From Nitrospira sp. CR1.2 (GTDB lineage: Bacteria; Nitrospirota; Nitrospiria; Nitrospirales; Nitrospiraceae): a stretch of DNA of 64,000 nucleotides. The stretch lies in NCBI GenBank assembly GCA_014055495.1, contig WIAG01000002.1:62001-126000 (forward strand), in the 5' to 3' direction. Both the position numbers and the translations under genes were made by a program. A model generated the notes under the pieces. That model was not told the DNA's origin. It ran no database searches and worked only from the letters and a program-made list of their open reading frames with translations. Below are positions 1 through 8,520 of the stretch, in pieces (the stretch's first letter is position 1; the number at the start of each line of letters is the position of its first letter).

Positions 1-1
1 C

Positions 2-952
2 CGCGACCGGACCAAGGCCTACATCACGGCGCTGAACAAGAGCCTGTTGCATGTCATGGATCTGACGCGCTTCCCCTATCGTCTGCGCGCCGTCGACGTG
101 CCGGAGTGCCAGGTGCTGGAAGACCTGGTCGTGTCGGAAGACAACCGCACGTGGTTTCTCACCTGCATGGGATCGAGTACGGTGATCATGGGGAATGCGG
201 TCACGGACAAGCCGACGAAGGTGGTACGCACGAGCGAGGGTTCCCCGGTGACGGTGCGGTACCCGCACGGCATTGCGATTCACAACGGAATCGACCGCCT
301 GTTGATCACCAGCACGGTCAAGCCCGACATGTCCGAGGCGGGGGATTCCGTCACGGTGATCGAGGCCAGCACCGGCGCGGTGCTTTCGACACATCGCGTG
401 TCGTCCAAACCCGCGCCCTCGAAATCCGCGCCGGTCGAAGTGATGTTTTCACCGCATGCGGTGCCGCCGGTCGTGCACATCACCAACATGATGGAAGGCA
501 CACTCTGGGCCGGAGTCTGGGACCCGACGACCGCGTCGTTTTCTTTTCACGAGATCGACGACTTCGGGCCGCGGCAACAGGGCATGCCGTTGGAGATGTT
601 GTACAACGCCAAGGGCGACCGCCTATTCGTCACGACCGCCAAGCCGGGCTTCGTGAACGTGTATGACAACCGCGATCCGCGCCACCCGACATTTCTGCAG
701 GCCATTCCTGCCGCCGCCGGCGCGCACCATTCGCTCCTGTCACCCGATGAGCGGTACCTGTTTGTGCAAAACAGCCTGCTCAACCTGGAAGGCATGAGCG
801 ACGGCTCCGTCACGGTGATCGACCTGCGCAAAGGCGGGAAGGTCGTGGGCAGCATCGACACGCTGAAATCGCAGGGGTTCAACCCCAACTGCATCATGCT
901 GCTGCCGAATCATTTTCGCGGGGAGTCGTTACGGGCCGAGCTGCAGCCGTGA
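2..952 (+). CDS. Beta-propeller (YncE/YVTN-like) protein, 5' end outside window
   Basis: The reading frame is open from base 2, upstream of the TTG that the ORF track uses, so the true start lies before the window. About 316 residues are visible. The protein has repeated beta-strand blocks with motifs such as 'SVTVIEASTGAVLST' and 'GSVTVIDLRKGGKVVGS', typical of seven-bladed YncE/YVTN propellers that often act as extracytoplasmic binding or surface proteins. No catalytic residues can be assigned. It ends convergently with the symporter gene, 40 bp away. The fold call is fairly safe; the function is unknown, and the signal peptide cannot be judged because the N-terminus is missing. Confidence 0.6.
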   Translation, partial: RDRTKAYITALNKSLLHVMDLTRFPYRLRAVDVPECQVLEDLVVSEDNRTWFLTCMGSSTVIMGNAVTDKPTKVVRTSEGSPVTVRYPHGIAIHNGIDRLLITSTVKPDMSEAGDSVTVIEASTGAVLSTHRVSSKPAPSKSAPVEVMFSPHAVPPVVHITNMMEGTLWAGVWDPTTASFSFHEIDDFGPRQQGMPLEMLYNAKGDRLFVTTAKPGFVNVYDNRDPRHPTFLQAIPAAAGAHHSLLSPDERYLFVQNSLLNLEGMSDGSVTVIDLRKGGKVVGSIDTLKSQGFNPNCIMLLPNHFRGESLRAELQP

Positions 953-972
953 GGATGAAACGGGGGAATACG

Positions 973-992
973 AGCTGGGCATGCGCTCAGCT
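973..992. terminator. Candidate bidirectional terminator hairpin
   Basis: AGCTGGGC and GCTCAGCT form an 8 bp stem (one G-T pair) around the loop ATGC, between two convergent genes. No T-tract follows on either strand, so the termination role is inferred from position only. Confidence 0.35.
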
Positions 993-2347
993 TAGGAGAG
1001 CGGAGACTCGGTGCGTTGGACGACGGTCTCCGGCTGATACCGCACCGTGCCGGACTCGGCGGCCGACGGCTTCAGTCCTGCATCCAGGAGAATCGCCACG
1101 AGCATGTCGCTCATCACGTTCACGCCGGAGCGCGCACGGGCGATGATCCAATCCACGGTCATGATGAGCGGAATGGCGGCAGCGATTACGGTGTCGGGCA
1201 GACCGGCCGCCGACAGCACGAGCGGCAACACGATCAGCCCTGCTTCAGGAATGCCCGCCACGCCGGCCCCGGCAATAATCGAGGCTGCCACGATGAGAAG
1301 CTGACTCGTGAGGGACAGGTCATACCCCAGGGCCTGGGCGAGGAACAGCGCGGCCATCGCCTCGTAGAGGGTGATGCCGTCGTTGTTCAGGTTCGTCCCG
1401 ACGCAGGCCGCCAGGCGCGCCGATTGCGCGGACACGTTCATCCGGTGCAGACACTGGAGCGTGACCGGGACGGTGGCCAGGCTGCTGTTGCAGGACATGG
1501 CCGTCATGATCGCATCGGCCCCCTCGCCCACATAGACCTTCGGCGATTTTTTTCCCACGAACCAGGCGAGCAGCGGGTAGTAGATGAGGGCATGGATCGT
1601 CAGCCCCGCGAGCATCGCCACGAGAAAGATCCAGAGGACCGAAAAGACGCCCAGGCCGGACTTCCCCACCACCTGCGCCACCACGCCGAACACCGCCAAC
1701 GGCACCAGGTGAATGATCCAGCCGAGGATGCGCACGAGCCAGTCGTACATCCATTCCACCCCACGCACCACCGCATGATCCTCCGCGCCGGTCCTGGCCG
1801 CCCTGCTGTGCAGACGGCGCAATCCTGACCCGATGACCAGGGCCAGCAACACGACCCCAATGATGTTGTTGGTGGAAAAAGGCGAGAGGATCGTGCGCGG
1901 AATATAGGCCGCGAGATCTTCAATCGGCGTCTGCGAGGTCGCCACTTTGGCCGGCGCCTTGGATCCGGGGACGAGCTGCAGCAATTGATCGACATGGCCC
2001 TGCCAGGAGAGACCCGGCTGCCAGGTATTCATGATCACCAGGCCGATCGTCATCGCGACCGTCACATTGACCAGGCAGATGACCAGCAGCCTGGTGCCCT
2101 GACTGAGCGGCAAACTGGTGCGGATGAGCGCATCGAGAATGGCGAAAAAGATCAGCGGAATGGCCAGCGTCTTGAGTAACTGCACGACGACCATGCCGAG
2201 CTTGCCCAACTGCGCGTTCGTCACCCCGCCCAGGTACGGCTCCTGCCCGAAAATCACGCCGAGCAGCCCGCCGAAGAGCACGGCGATGAGCACCTGGGTA
2301 TACAGCGGCATCGGCAGGCGGTTGGCTGTGGGATTGGTCGTGGTCAT
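992..2347 (-). CDS. Dicarboxylate/amino acid:cation symporter (DAACS/SDF family)
   Basis: A 451-residue integral membrane protein with the length and hydrophobic pattern of the GltP/DctA family. It probably imports glutamate, aspartate or C4-dicarboxylates with Na+ or H+. The N-terminal scaffold helices are followed by the conserved serine-rich hairpin 'MSCNSSLATVPVTLQC' and the transport-core segment 'GTNLNNDGITLYEA', where the family NMDGT motif appears as NNDGI. The C-terminal segment 'IPLIMTVDWIIARARSGVNV' matches the substrate-binding helix with its conserved D and R. ATG start, with no strong ribosome binding site visible. The substrate cannot be fixed from sequence. Confidence 0.88.
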   Translation of the reverse strand: MTTTNPTANRLPMPLYTQVLIAVLFGGLLGVIFGQEPYLGGVTNAQLGKLGMVVVQLLKTLAIPLIFFAILDALIRTSLPLSQGTRLLVICLVNVTVAMTIGLVIMNTWQPGLSWQGHVDQLLQLVPGSKAPAKVATSQTPIEDLAAYIPRTILSPFSTNNIIGVVLLALVIGSGLRRLHSRAARTGAEDHAVVRGVEWMYDWLVRILGWIIHLVPLAVFGVVAQVVGKSGLGVFSVLWIFLVAMLAGLTIHALIYYPLLAWFVGKKSPKVYVGEGADAIMTAMSCNSSLATVPVTLQCLHRMNVSAQSARLAACVGTNLNNDGITLYEAMAALFLAQALGYDLSLTSQLLIVAASIIAGAGVAGIPEAGLIVLPLVLSAAGLPDTVIAAAIPLIMTVDWIIARARSGVNVMSDMLVAILLDAGLKPSAAESGTVRYQPETVVQRTESPLS

Positions 2348-2416
2348 AGAGAATGGAATTGCCGAGAATACCCGTTTCCCGCGCAGAAAGCACCATCCGG
2401 AGACGCGGGAAAGGTG

Positions 2417-2431
2417 AGACGTGAAACGTCT
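2417..2431. repeat. Short perfect inverted repeat upstream of symporter gene
   Basis: AGACGT-GAA-ACGTCT is a perfect 6 bp inverted repeat in the 105 bp between the WYL regulator gene and the symporter gene. It could be an operator for the neighbouring regulator or a decayed relative of the CGTGAAGCGT repeat family found elsewhere in the window. Nothing decides between these. Confidence 0.35.
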
Positions 2432-2452
2432 GGAGCAAATTGAGGATGGAGG

Positions 2453-3436
2453 TTACGCCCTACCGATGCGGAGCGCTTCGTCGACCACCGCCTGATGCAA
2501 ACTCTCCGGCTTGAGGACCTTCACGCCGCTGCCGAAACTCAATATCCAGCCGACCAATTCTCGGGTATCGGCCACGGACAGGCTCATGCGTAGGCCGCCG
2601 CCTTTTGTCCGTTTCATCCCTTGCGTGGCATGCCAGACGCGATCCTTCACCCAGGCCGCCGTAGCCTTGTTGAATTCCAGTTCCACCTCGATGCGCGGGC
2701 CGCGCATGACGGTGAGCGCATCCTGCACGAAGGCATCGAGATCGAAATGCAGCGGCATCTGATACGGATGGTCGGTCGGCGTGACCGACTTGATCCGCTC
2801 CACGGCGAACATGCGCGGCTCGCGCCGCAGATGACAATAGGCAATGAGGTAGAGGCCGCCCGTGGCGTACCAGAGCCGATAGGGATCGACCTCGCGCCTG
2901 GTTGTGCGGCCGCGCGAAGCGGAGTCGTACCGGATCTGCACGGTGGTGGCGTCGGCGATCGCGCGGGTGAGCCGGTCGATGGTTTCGCGATGTTGACGGT
3001 AGCGTTTGTGCGGGCCGAGCCCGACGCTGAATGTGCCGTCGAGCTGTTGCACCAGCGCCACGCCCTGCGGGGGCAGCGCGGCCGCAGCCTTACCGAGGGC
3101 GGATTGGAGCGACGTATGGAGTTCGGTGCCTTCGAGCGGAGAGATGAGTCGGCGGCTGAACGTCAGCGCCATTAATTCAGAGGGCGAAAATCGCAGACCG
3201 GGCACATTGCGGAATCCTTCCAGCAGCCGCCAGCAGGTGTGCCCGTTGATGCGCTCGGTCACCAGCGGATACCCGGCTTCCTCCAACGCGGCGAGGTCTC
3301 GCCTGAGCGTGCGGGGATGCCGGGTGGAGCCGGGCGCCAGCGACTCCGCCAATTGCTCCAGTGTGAGGCCCTGTCGCGAGGCCTCCAGCTGCTTCAACAC
3401 TACTAAGAGTCGTACGGCCTGATCGTTACGCGCCAT
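2453..3436 (-). CDS. WYL-domain transcriptional regulator (YafY type)
   Basis: About 327 residues. The N-terminal winged helix-turn-helix (roughly residues 5-75, 'RLLVVLKQLEASRQGLTLEQLAESL', 'RTLRRDLAALEEAGYPL') precedes a WYL domain with the core 'DPYRLWYATGGLYLIAYC' and a C-terminal WCX-like segment. WYL proteins sense ligands, often nucleotides or nucleic acids, and control stress, DNA-damage or defence genes. I set the start at the ATG two codons inside the track's GTG, because a GGAG lies 10 bp upstream. It is transcribed towards the symporter gene and may regulate it, but no operator is proven. No defence genes adjoin it. Confidence 0.85.
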   Translation of the reverse strand: MARNDQAVRLLVVLKQLEASRQGLTLEQLAESLAPGSTRHPRTLRRDLAALEEAGYPLVTERINGHTCWRLLEGFRNVPGLRFSPSELMALTFSRRLISPLEGTELHTSLQSALGKAAAALPPQGVALVQQLDGTFSVGLGPHKRYRQHRETIDRLTRAIADATTVQIRYDSASRGRTTRREVDPYRLWYATGGLYLIAYCHLRREPRMFAVERIKSVTPTDHPYQMPLHFDLDAFVQDALTVMRGPRIEVELEFNKATAAWVKDRVWHATQGMKRTKGGGLRMSLSVADTRELVGWILSFGSGVKVLKPESLHQAVVDEALRIGRA

Positions 3437-3510
3437 CGCCACCCCGCTCCCGGCCCGGTCGATTGCGGCGCCAGTCTACCAGGATGGTGCGAGGGGAGGA
3501 AGAGGAGCCG

Positions 3511-3616
3511 CATCTCGTCGTTCGTGAAGCGTATCTCGTGAAGATCCGGCGAGGCGTTCCGACCGAACCAGACGGTTTCCCCTGCTACGCTTCACGCTTC
3601 ACGAGCAACGCGTCAC
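3511..3616. repeat. Palindromic intergenic repeat, two-arm copy
   Basis: The left arm TTCGTGAAGCGTATCTCGTG and the right arm CGCTTCACGAGCAACG flank about 50 bp. CGTGAAGCG and CGCTTCACG are exact complements, so the unit can fold into a long hairpin. It occupies most of the 203 bp intergenic region 3437-3639. Similar arms recur near 4001, 7229, 42231 and 45710. Confidence 0.75.
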
Positions 3617-3639
3617 GGACGCCAGCCGCGCCTCCCCGC

Positions 3640-3918
3640 TCAGGTGGGGATGTCGGTCGTCCCGTCGTAAGAGGCGCGGGATTGATGCGCGATCTTCAGC
3701 ACGTCGCCGTCTTTCACCACCGAATCGAGCGAGCCGACTTTGCGATTGACCGTCACCAGCAATTCACCGCGCACGATGAATGGAGCCAGCGCATCCCCCA
3801 AGTCCGCATTGCCTTCGATCAACATCTTCACCGCCGCCGGTCCATCCACCTCGAGATCCATTTCCGGCTCAGTCACCCGCTGTTGCAACGTCGGTCCGAG
3901 AATCAACACTTTGACCAT
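3640..3918 (-). CDS. MoaD/ThiS-like ubiquitin-fold protein without terminal GG
   Basis: 92 residues. The pattern 'MVKVLILGPTLQQRV...VNRKVGSLDSVVKDGDVLKIAHQ' matches the beta-grasp fold of MoaD/ThiS sulfur carriers, including the 'DGD.L' strand near the end. True sulfur carriers end in GG, which is adenylated and thiocarboxylated. This one continues to 'SRASYDGTTDIPT' and lacks the diglycine, so it cannot carry sulfur unless processed. A GAGGAA lies 9 bp before the ATG. No molybdopterin or thiamine genes adjoin it. A standalone beta-grasp protein of unknown role is the cautious reading. Confidence 0.6.
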   Translation of the reverse strand: MVKVLILGPTLQQRVTEPEMDLEVDGPAAVKMLIEGNADLGDALAPFIVRGELLVTVNRKVGSLDSVVKDGDVLKIAHQSRASYDGTTDIPT

Positions 3919-3993
3919 GATCTACCGTTCCTCCACTCTCAGGATGAATCGTCGTTGAACCATCGCGCCTGACCTGTCCCTCACCCACGGTGC

Positions 3994-4029
3994 CTCGTCT
4001 CTCGTGAAGCGTATCTCGTTTCAGACGAT
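3994..4029. repeat. Palindromic repeat family, single left arm
   Basis: CTCTCGTGAAGCGTATCTCGT matches the left arm of the repeat at 3511. The right arm CTTCACGARCAACG is not found nearby, so this is a partial copy. It sits in the 136 bp between the cytochrome and MoaD-like genes. Confidence 0.65.
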
Positions 4030-4054
4030 CTCTACGCACCAAAACCGGTCCCCA

Positions 4055-4297
4055 TCACCCCTGAGCCCGCGCGTGGCAATGCAGGCAGTCCTGCCGCTTG
4101 GGATGTTGCGCCGGCAAGGGCCGCACCCCTTGGGGGGCATGACAGGTCATACACTGACTCTCCACCGTAATCGCTTGATGGGCGCTGTTGGACGGCACCT
4201 TCGGATTACGGTCGCGCGGCGACGGCAGCAGGGCCACGCCTCCGACGACGAGCAGCGCCAGCACGACAAAAATCAGATCTACTTTTCGAAAGGTCAT
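4055..4297 (-). CDS. Small membrane-anchored diheme cytochrome c
   Basis: 80 residues. An N-terminal hydrophobic segment ('VDLIFVVLALLVVGGVALL') acts as an uncleaved anchor or signal. Two CXXCH heme c motifs follow, CMTCH and CLHCH, about 20 residues apart, so the heme part should face the periplasm. Its ATGA start overlaps the stop of the upstream dehydrogenase gene, and an AGGAG lies 7 bp before the ATG, so the two are translationally coupled. I infer that it takes electrons from, or works beside, that dehydrogenase. It is too short for NapB or NapC families; the spacing resembles short cytochrome c7/NapB-like fragments. Confidence 0.78.
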   Translation of the reverse strand: MTFRKVDLIFVVLALLVVGGVALLPSPRDRNPKVPSNSAHQAITVESQCMTCHAPQGVRPLPAQHPKRQDCLHCHARAQG

Positions 4298-7155
4298 GAA
4301 CCCGCTCCTGGTCGTCTTTCGGTCTGTTGTGCGCCCGTTTGCTCCCGCGCGCCGGCTTCATAGGCTTCATTCAACACCTGCGCCACATGTTTCACCGCCG
4401 CGCGCCCGCGCAGGCCGTTGTTGAGTTGGATCATGCAGGCGGGGCAACTGGTGGCCACGGTCTCCGCTCCGCTCTGTTCGATGTTCCGGCGCTTGCGATC
4501 GAAGACTTTTTGTGAGGTGTCGTAGTCTTTCACAAGGTAGGTGCCCGCCCCGCCGGCGCAGCGATCGGCATCGGTCATCTCGACATAGTCGGCACCCGGC
4601 ACCTGCTTGAGGAGTTGGCGCGGTTCCTTCGTGACGCCGGCCGCTCGCAGGTGGCAGGATGAGTGGTAGGTCACCCGACGTGCCGGACCTTCCATCGCCC
4701 CCATGGGCGGATGCTGTGGTGAGCGCGCCACGAACTCCGTGATGTGTACCACCTTCTTCGCCAACTCGTCCGCCGCCTGCCGCTCCGGCCCGGCCTCGAA
4801 AAACTTCTTGTACTCTTTGAGCATCAGCGTACAGGAGGCGCAGCCCGTCACGACCTGGTCATACCCAGCAAGCGACTGCAGATTGAATCGCGCATTGTTC
4901 TTTACAAGGTCCACATGGCCGTAGGTCTCGATCGGCGTGCCGGAACAGCGCTGCGGCGGAAGTTCAGGTGTCACATGATGTTTCTGCAGCACGCCGATCA
5001 CCGCATCCCCCACCCCGTCGTCAAAATAGTTGGCCGCGCACCCGTGAAAATAGGCCACGCGAGGACCGGTTGCAGTCTGGTTCGGTTGAGTCAGCTCCGG
5101 GTACCGGTCGCGCAGGTGCCGCGAAGCCAGCTTGGGCAGCACCATGTCCGCCGGGAGTTTGGCCGTCGGGGCGATGCGCTTCAACATCGGCGCCGCCAGA
5201 CGTTCGAGTAGCGCGCGGGGCCCAGGTCGATCCCAGAACCGTTGCGTCTTCGCCATAAGTTTAAGTATCGCTTTAAATATGAGCGGTCTGGATTGGAGCG
5301 CAAAGAGCCAGCGGCTTCCTTGATTTGGCTGCTCGGCACGCCGCTGCAGGATGAGCTCCGAGACATCGACGCCTGCCGGACAGATCGTGCGACAGGATTT
5401 GCAGTTCAGGCAGGCCTCCACTACCCGTTTGGAGTCGAGATAGGAATAGTCTTTGGCCGTGACGATTTCGTACCAGCCACGCGAGCTCATGTCTTCGGAC
5501 TGAAACACATCGTAGACCGGGCAGACGGAATTGCACTTGGCGCAGGTGGCGCAGGACTTGGACAGCCGCTGATAATCGATATGGTCGGTGAACGGCGCAT
5601 CGCTGATCTTGATGCCGGGGTTCATGACGTTCGCGGGATCGATAGTCCGTTTCACCTCGACGAAGAGTTGATAGAGCTCCTCGCCGAACATCTTACGGAC
5701 ATATTCCGCGCGCACCCGCCCGTCACCATGCTCGCCGCAGATGGAGCCACCGAAGCGCGACAAGACGGTGTGATGGATCTCATGGTAGGCCTGCACCATC
5801 TTGTCGAAGTCCTGCCGGTCGTTCACGTCGAGCAGCGGCGTGATGTGCGCGTTGCCGTTGCCGATATGGCCGAAGATCGCCACCGGCACATGCTGGCCTT
5901 CAAAAAAGGTTTCGAGATAGCGGATCAACTCGCTGATGCGTTCGGCGCGCACGACGACATCGTCGACGAAGTTGATGGGCTTCTTGCGCGGATCGAACCG
6001 GTAGAGCGTGGGATAGAGCGCCTTACGCGCCTTCCAGAGTTGGTCCCGCTGGTCCTTGTCGTAGGCGATGGTGAGGTCAGCGCACAGTTGATACCGGCAG
6101 CAGATCGCGGCCATATGGTCGGCACGGTCGCGCAAGTCGGCCTCGCCCTCGCCGCTGTCGAGTTCGGCGAGCAGGGTCGCGGCGGCATCGGCCGGAATCC
6201 CGTGCGCGGCCCGGCCGATCAGATTCAACGTGTTGGCATCCATCACCTCCAGCGCGCTCGGACGGAGGCCCAGCAGATGCGGCACCGCCTCCCCCACTTC
6301 TTCCAATCGACGAAAATGAATCAAGGCCGTGAGGGTGCCGTGCGGCTTGGGAACGAGCCGGAGCGTCGCCTCGCTGACGATGCCCAAGGTGCCTTCGCTG
6401 CCGACGAACAGCTTGGGCAGATCGAAGAGGCCTTGGCTCAGCCCGTCGGCCAACCCGAACAGATTGTAGCCGCAACTGTTTTTACTGACGGTCGGCTTCT
6501 TGCTATCGATCAAGGCGCGCTGCCGCTGGACCAGGCCGAGGATCGGCTTCAACGTGGGATGCGCGGTCAAGAGCTGTGCGAGCGCCGGATCGTCCAATCC
6601 TATCGGTGCGGCAGACAGCCAGGCTCCCGACGGCAGGCAGACTCGCAAGGCCTGCACATTGTCTTTCACCGAGCCGTAGATCAACGTGTGAGGGCCGGAG
6701 GAATTGTTGGCGACCATGCCGCCGAGCTTGCACATGTCGCCGCTGGAGGGGTCCGGACCGAATAGGAGATTGCGCCGCCCCAGCTGTTTATTCAACTCCG
6801 CCAGCACAATGCCCGGCTGCACCCGCGCCCACCGCTCCTGCTCGTTCAGTTCGAGGACGCGGTTCATCTTGGAGACGTCGAGGATGATGCCTGAGCCGAC
6901 GGCCGACCCAGTGAGATTGGTTCCGGCGGCGCGCGGCGTGAGAGGAATGCCCCGCTCTACGGCAAACCGGACGACGGCGTCGATATCCGCCTCATGCTCC
7001 GCCAACACCACGGCCTTCGGCGTCATGCGATAGATGCTGGCATCGACGGCATAGGCCGTGAGCGTCGGGACGTCGTCCTGGACCTTCGCAGATCCGAGGA
7101 GTTGCCGAAGATCACGGGCGACGGCGGATGAGGTGTTGGGCAGGATGAGGGTCAT
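4294..7155 (-). CDS. FAD-linked oxidase fused to Fe-S/CCG subunit (GlcD-GlcF type dehydrogenase)
   Basis: 953 residues. Residues 1-470 are an FAD-binding PCMH domain plus FAD-linked oxidase C domain ('PRAAGTNLTGSAVG', 'GPDPSSGDMCKLGGMVANNSSG', 'FGHIGNGNAHITPLL'). Two [4Fe-4S] motifs follow (CATCAKCNSVCP, CLNCKSCRTICP). The C-terminus has CCG heterodisulfide-reductase-like modules ('FHGCAANYF', 'GCASCTLML', 'YHSSCHLR', 'TSCPACMIQL'). Glycolate oxidase keeps these parts on separate subunits; here they form one chain. It should oxidise a 2-hydroxyacid such as D-lactate, glycolate or 2-hydroxyglutarate and pass electrons to quinone or cytochrome. The downstream diheme cytochrome overlaps by 4 bp. 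The exact substrate is unknown. Confidence 0.88.
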   Translation of the reverse strand: MTLILPNTSSAVARDLRQLLGSAKVQDDVPTLTAYAVDASIYRMTPKAVVLAEHEADIDAVVRFAVERGIPLTPRAAGTNLTGSAVGSGIILDVSKMNRVLELNEQERWARVQPGIVLAELNKQLGRRNLLFGPDPSSGDMCKLGGMVANNSSGPHTLIYGSVKDNVQALRVCLPSGAWLSAAPIGLDDPALAQLLTAHPTLKPILGLVQRQRALIDSKKPTVSKNSCGYNLFGLADGLSQGLFDLPKLFVGSEGTLGIVSEATLRLVPKPHGTLTALIHFRRLEEVGEAVPHLLGLRPSALEVMDANTLNLIGRAAHGIPADAAATLLAELDSGEGEADLRDRADHMAAICCRYQLCADLTIAYDKDQRDQLWKARKALYPTLYRFDPRKKPINFVDDVVVRAERISELIRYLETFFEGQHVPVAIFGHIGNGNAHITPLLDVNDRQDFDKMVQAYHEIHHTVLSRFGGSICGEHGDGRVRAEYVRKMFGEELYQLFVEVKRTIDPANVMNPGIKISDAPFTDHIDYQRLSKSCATCAKCNSVCPVYDVFQSEDMSSRGWYEIVTAKDYSYLDSKRVVEACLNCKSCRTICPAGVDVSELILQRRAEQPNQGSRWLFALQSRPLIFKAILKLMAKTQRFWDRPGPRALLERLAAPMLKRIAPTAKLPADMVLPKLASRHLRDRYPELTQPNQTATGPRVAYFHGCAANYFDDGVGDAVIGVLQKHHVTPELPPQRCSGTPIETYGHVDLVKNNARFNLQSLAGYDQVVTGCASCTLMLKEYKKFFEAGPERQAADELAKKVVHITEFVARSPQHPPMGAMEGPARRVTYHSSCHLRAAGVTKEPRQLLKQVPGADYVEMTDADRCAGGAGTYLVKDYDTSQKVFDRKRRNIEQSGAETVATSCPACMIQLNNGLRGRAAVKHVAQVLNEAYEAGAREQTGAQQTERRPGAGS

Positions 7156-7227
7156 GCTTGTGTATACGCTGCCGCATTCTAGCAGGATACGGAAAAAGTC
7201 CGCCAGCGGCGTTCTCGACCTCCCTGT

Positions 7228-7301
7228 ATCGTGAAGCGTATCTCGTCAAGAGTCGTATCCGGGCTGACAGGAGAGAGGAACGACGTTTCACGAACAACGA
7301 A
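7228..7301. repeat. Palindromic intergenic repeat, two-arm copy
   Basis: The left arm ATCGTGAAGCGTATCTCGTC and right arm CGTTTCACGAACAACG enclose about 38 bp. It lies in the 337 bp divergent gap 7156-7492 between the GlcDF-type gene and the 2-hydroxyacid dehydrogenase gene. The rest of that gap shows no ORF I can support and no clear sigma70 promoter. Confidence 0.72.
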
Positions 7302-7492
7302 CGATGAGGACGGCCTTGTTGCACATCCTGCAGGTGATTGCTAAACCGACACAGCACGGGAGTGAATGAGAGCGTATTGCGCAACAATCCAGTTGGTCCG
7401 TAACCTGCTGGCCGCCCGGCTCATGGCAGGACAAGCCGGTTGTTGCCTCGTGCGCATTCCGCTAAGATGCGTGTCAGTCCGGCGAGGCCTCC

Positions 7493-8467
7493 ATGGCAGC
7501 TCCCCTCCTCTATATTTCCCGTTTGCTTCCCGATCCGGTCATGGCGGCCGCGCGACAACAGTGCCAGCTGCTCAACGAACCGCGTGATGCGGCGCCGACG
7601 GAGGACAGCCTGGCCGCGGGGCTGCGCGAAGCCGACGCCGCTATCTGCACCCTCACCGACCGCGTCGATGCCTCCATGCTGACCGCGGCCTCCCGGCTCA
7701 CTATCCTCGCCAACTACGCCGTGGGGCACAACAACATCGATCTTGCCGCTGCGTCGGCACGCGGGATCGTGGTGACGAATACGCCGGATGTGCTGACGGA
7801 CTCGACTGCGGATCTGACCTGGGCGTTGCTCCTGGCGGTGGCGCGGCGGGTGGCGGAAGGCGATGCTTACGTCCGATCGGGGGACTGGTCCGGGTGGGCG
7901 CCGACGCAGATGCTCGGCACCGATGTGTCGGGTAAGACGTTGGGTATCATCGGTCTGGGCCGCATTGGACAGGCGGTCGCGCAACGGGCGGCCGGTTTCA
8001 ATATGCGCGTCTGTTACACCTCGCGCACGACCCGAGTCCCCGGCTGGCTGTCGTCACACTGGGAGCCACGCGCCCTTCCCGATGTACTCAAGGATGCCGA
8101 TTTCGTGAGTCTGCATGTGCCGCTCACGGCCGACACCCATCATCTGATCGGCGCACCACAGCTGGCCCTCATGAAACCGACGGCGTTTCTGATCAACACG
8201 TCCCGTGGGCCGGTGGTGGAAGAGTCCGCCCTAGTCGACGCGCTGCTCCGACGTCGCCTGGCCGGCGCGGGACTGGACGTGTTCGAGCAGGAACCCCTGT
8301 TCCATCCCAGCCTCCGGGAACTGCGGCAGGTCGTGCTGCTCCCGCATCTTGGGAGCGCCACACTGGCAACCAGGGTCCGGATGGGGATGATCTGCCTGGA
8401 GAATATTGCGGCAGTCTGTGCGGGAAAACCGGCCCCGAATCAAGTCAACCGGATGGATGCGCAATAG
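7493..8467 (+). CDS. D-isomer-specific 2-hydroxyacid dehydrogenase (glyoxylate/hydroxypyruvate reductase type)
   Basis: 324 residues with the family's two-domain layout. The NAD(P)-binding Rossmann motif is 'GKTLGIIGLGRIGQAVAQRA' near residue 144. The catalytic Arg is in 'NTSRGPVVEE', the Glu in 'DVFEQEPLFHP' and the His in 'LLPHLGSAT', all intact. It should interconvert 2-oxoacids and D-2-hydroxyacids, most likely glyoxylate/glycolate or hydroxypyruvate/glycerate. It is divergent from the FAD-linked 2-hydroxyacid dehydrogenase gene, which fits a shared glycolate/lactate theme, though this is inference. A GAGG lies just upstream of the ATG. Confidence 0.88.
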   Translation: MAAPLLYISRLLPDPVMAAARQQCQLLNEPRDAAPTEDSLAAGLREADAAICTLTDRVDASMLTAASRLTILANYAVGHNNIDLAAASARGIVVTNTPDVLTDSTADLTWALLLAVARRVAEGDAYVRSGDWSGWAPTQMLGTDVSGKTLGIIGLGRIGQAVAQRAAGFNMRVCYTSRTTRVPGWLSSHWEPRALPDVLKDADFVSLHVPLTADTHHLIGAPQLALMKPTAFLINTSRGPVVEESALVDALLRRRLAGAGLDVFEQEPLFHPSLRELRQVVLLPHLGSATLATRVRMGMICLENIAAVCAGKPAPNQVNRMDAQ

Positions 8468-8520
8468 GATCTGTCTGGCCTCAGCGCGTAACCTGCGGGG
8501 TACTGAACGGGTGCGACGGG

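Noticed and set aside
5242-6765. 507-residue plus-strand ORF opposite the GlcDF-type gene
   Set aside because: It is a GC-driven antisense shadow of a gene with clear Fe-S and FAD motifs, and it resembles no protein.
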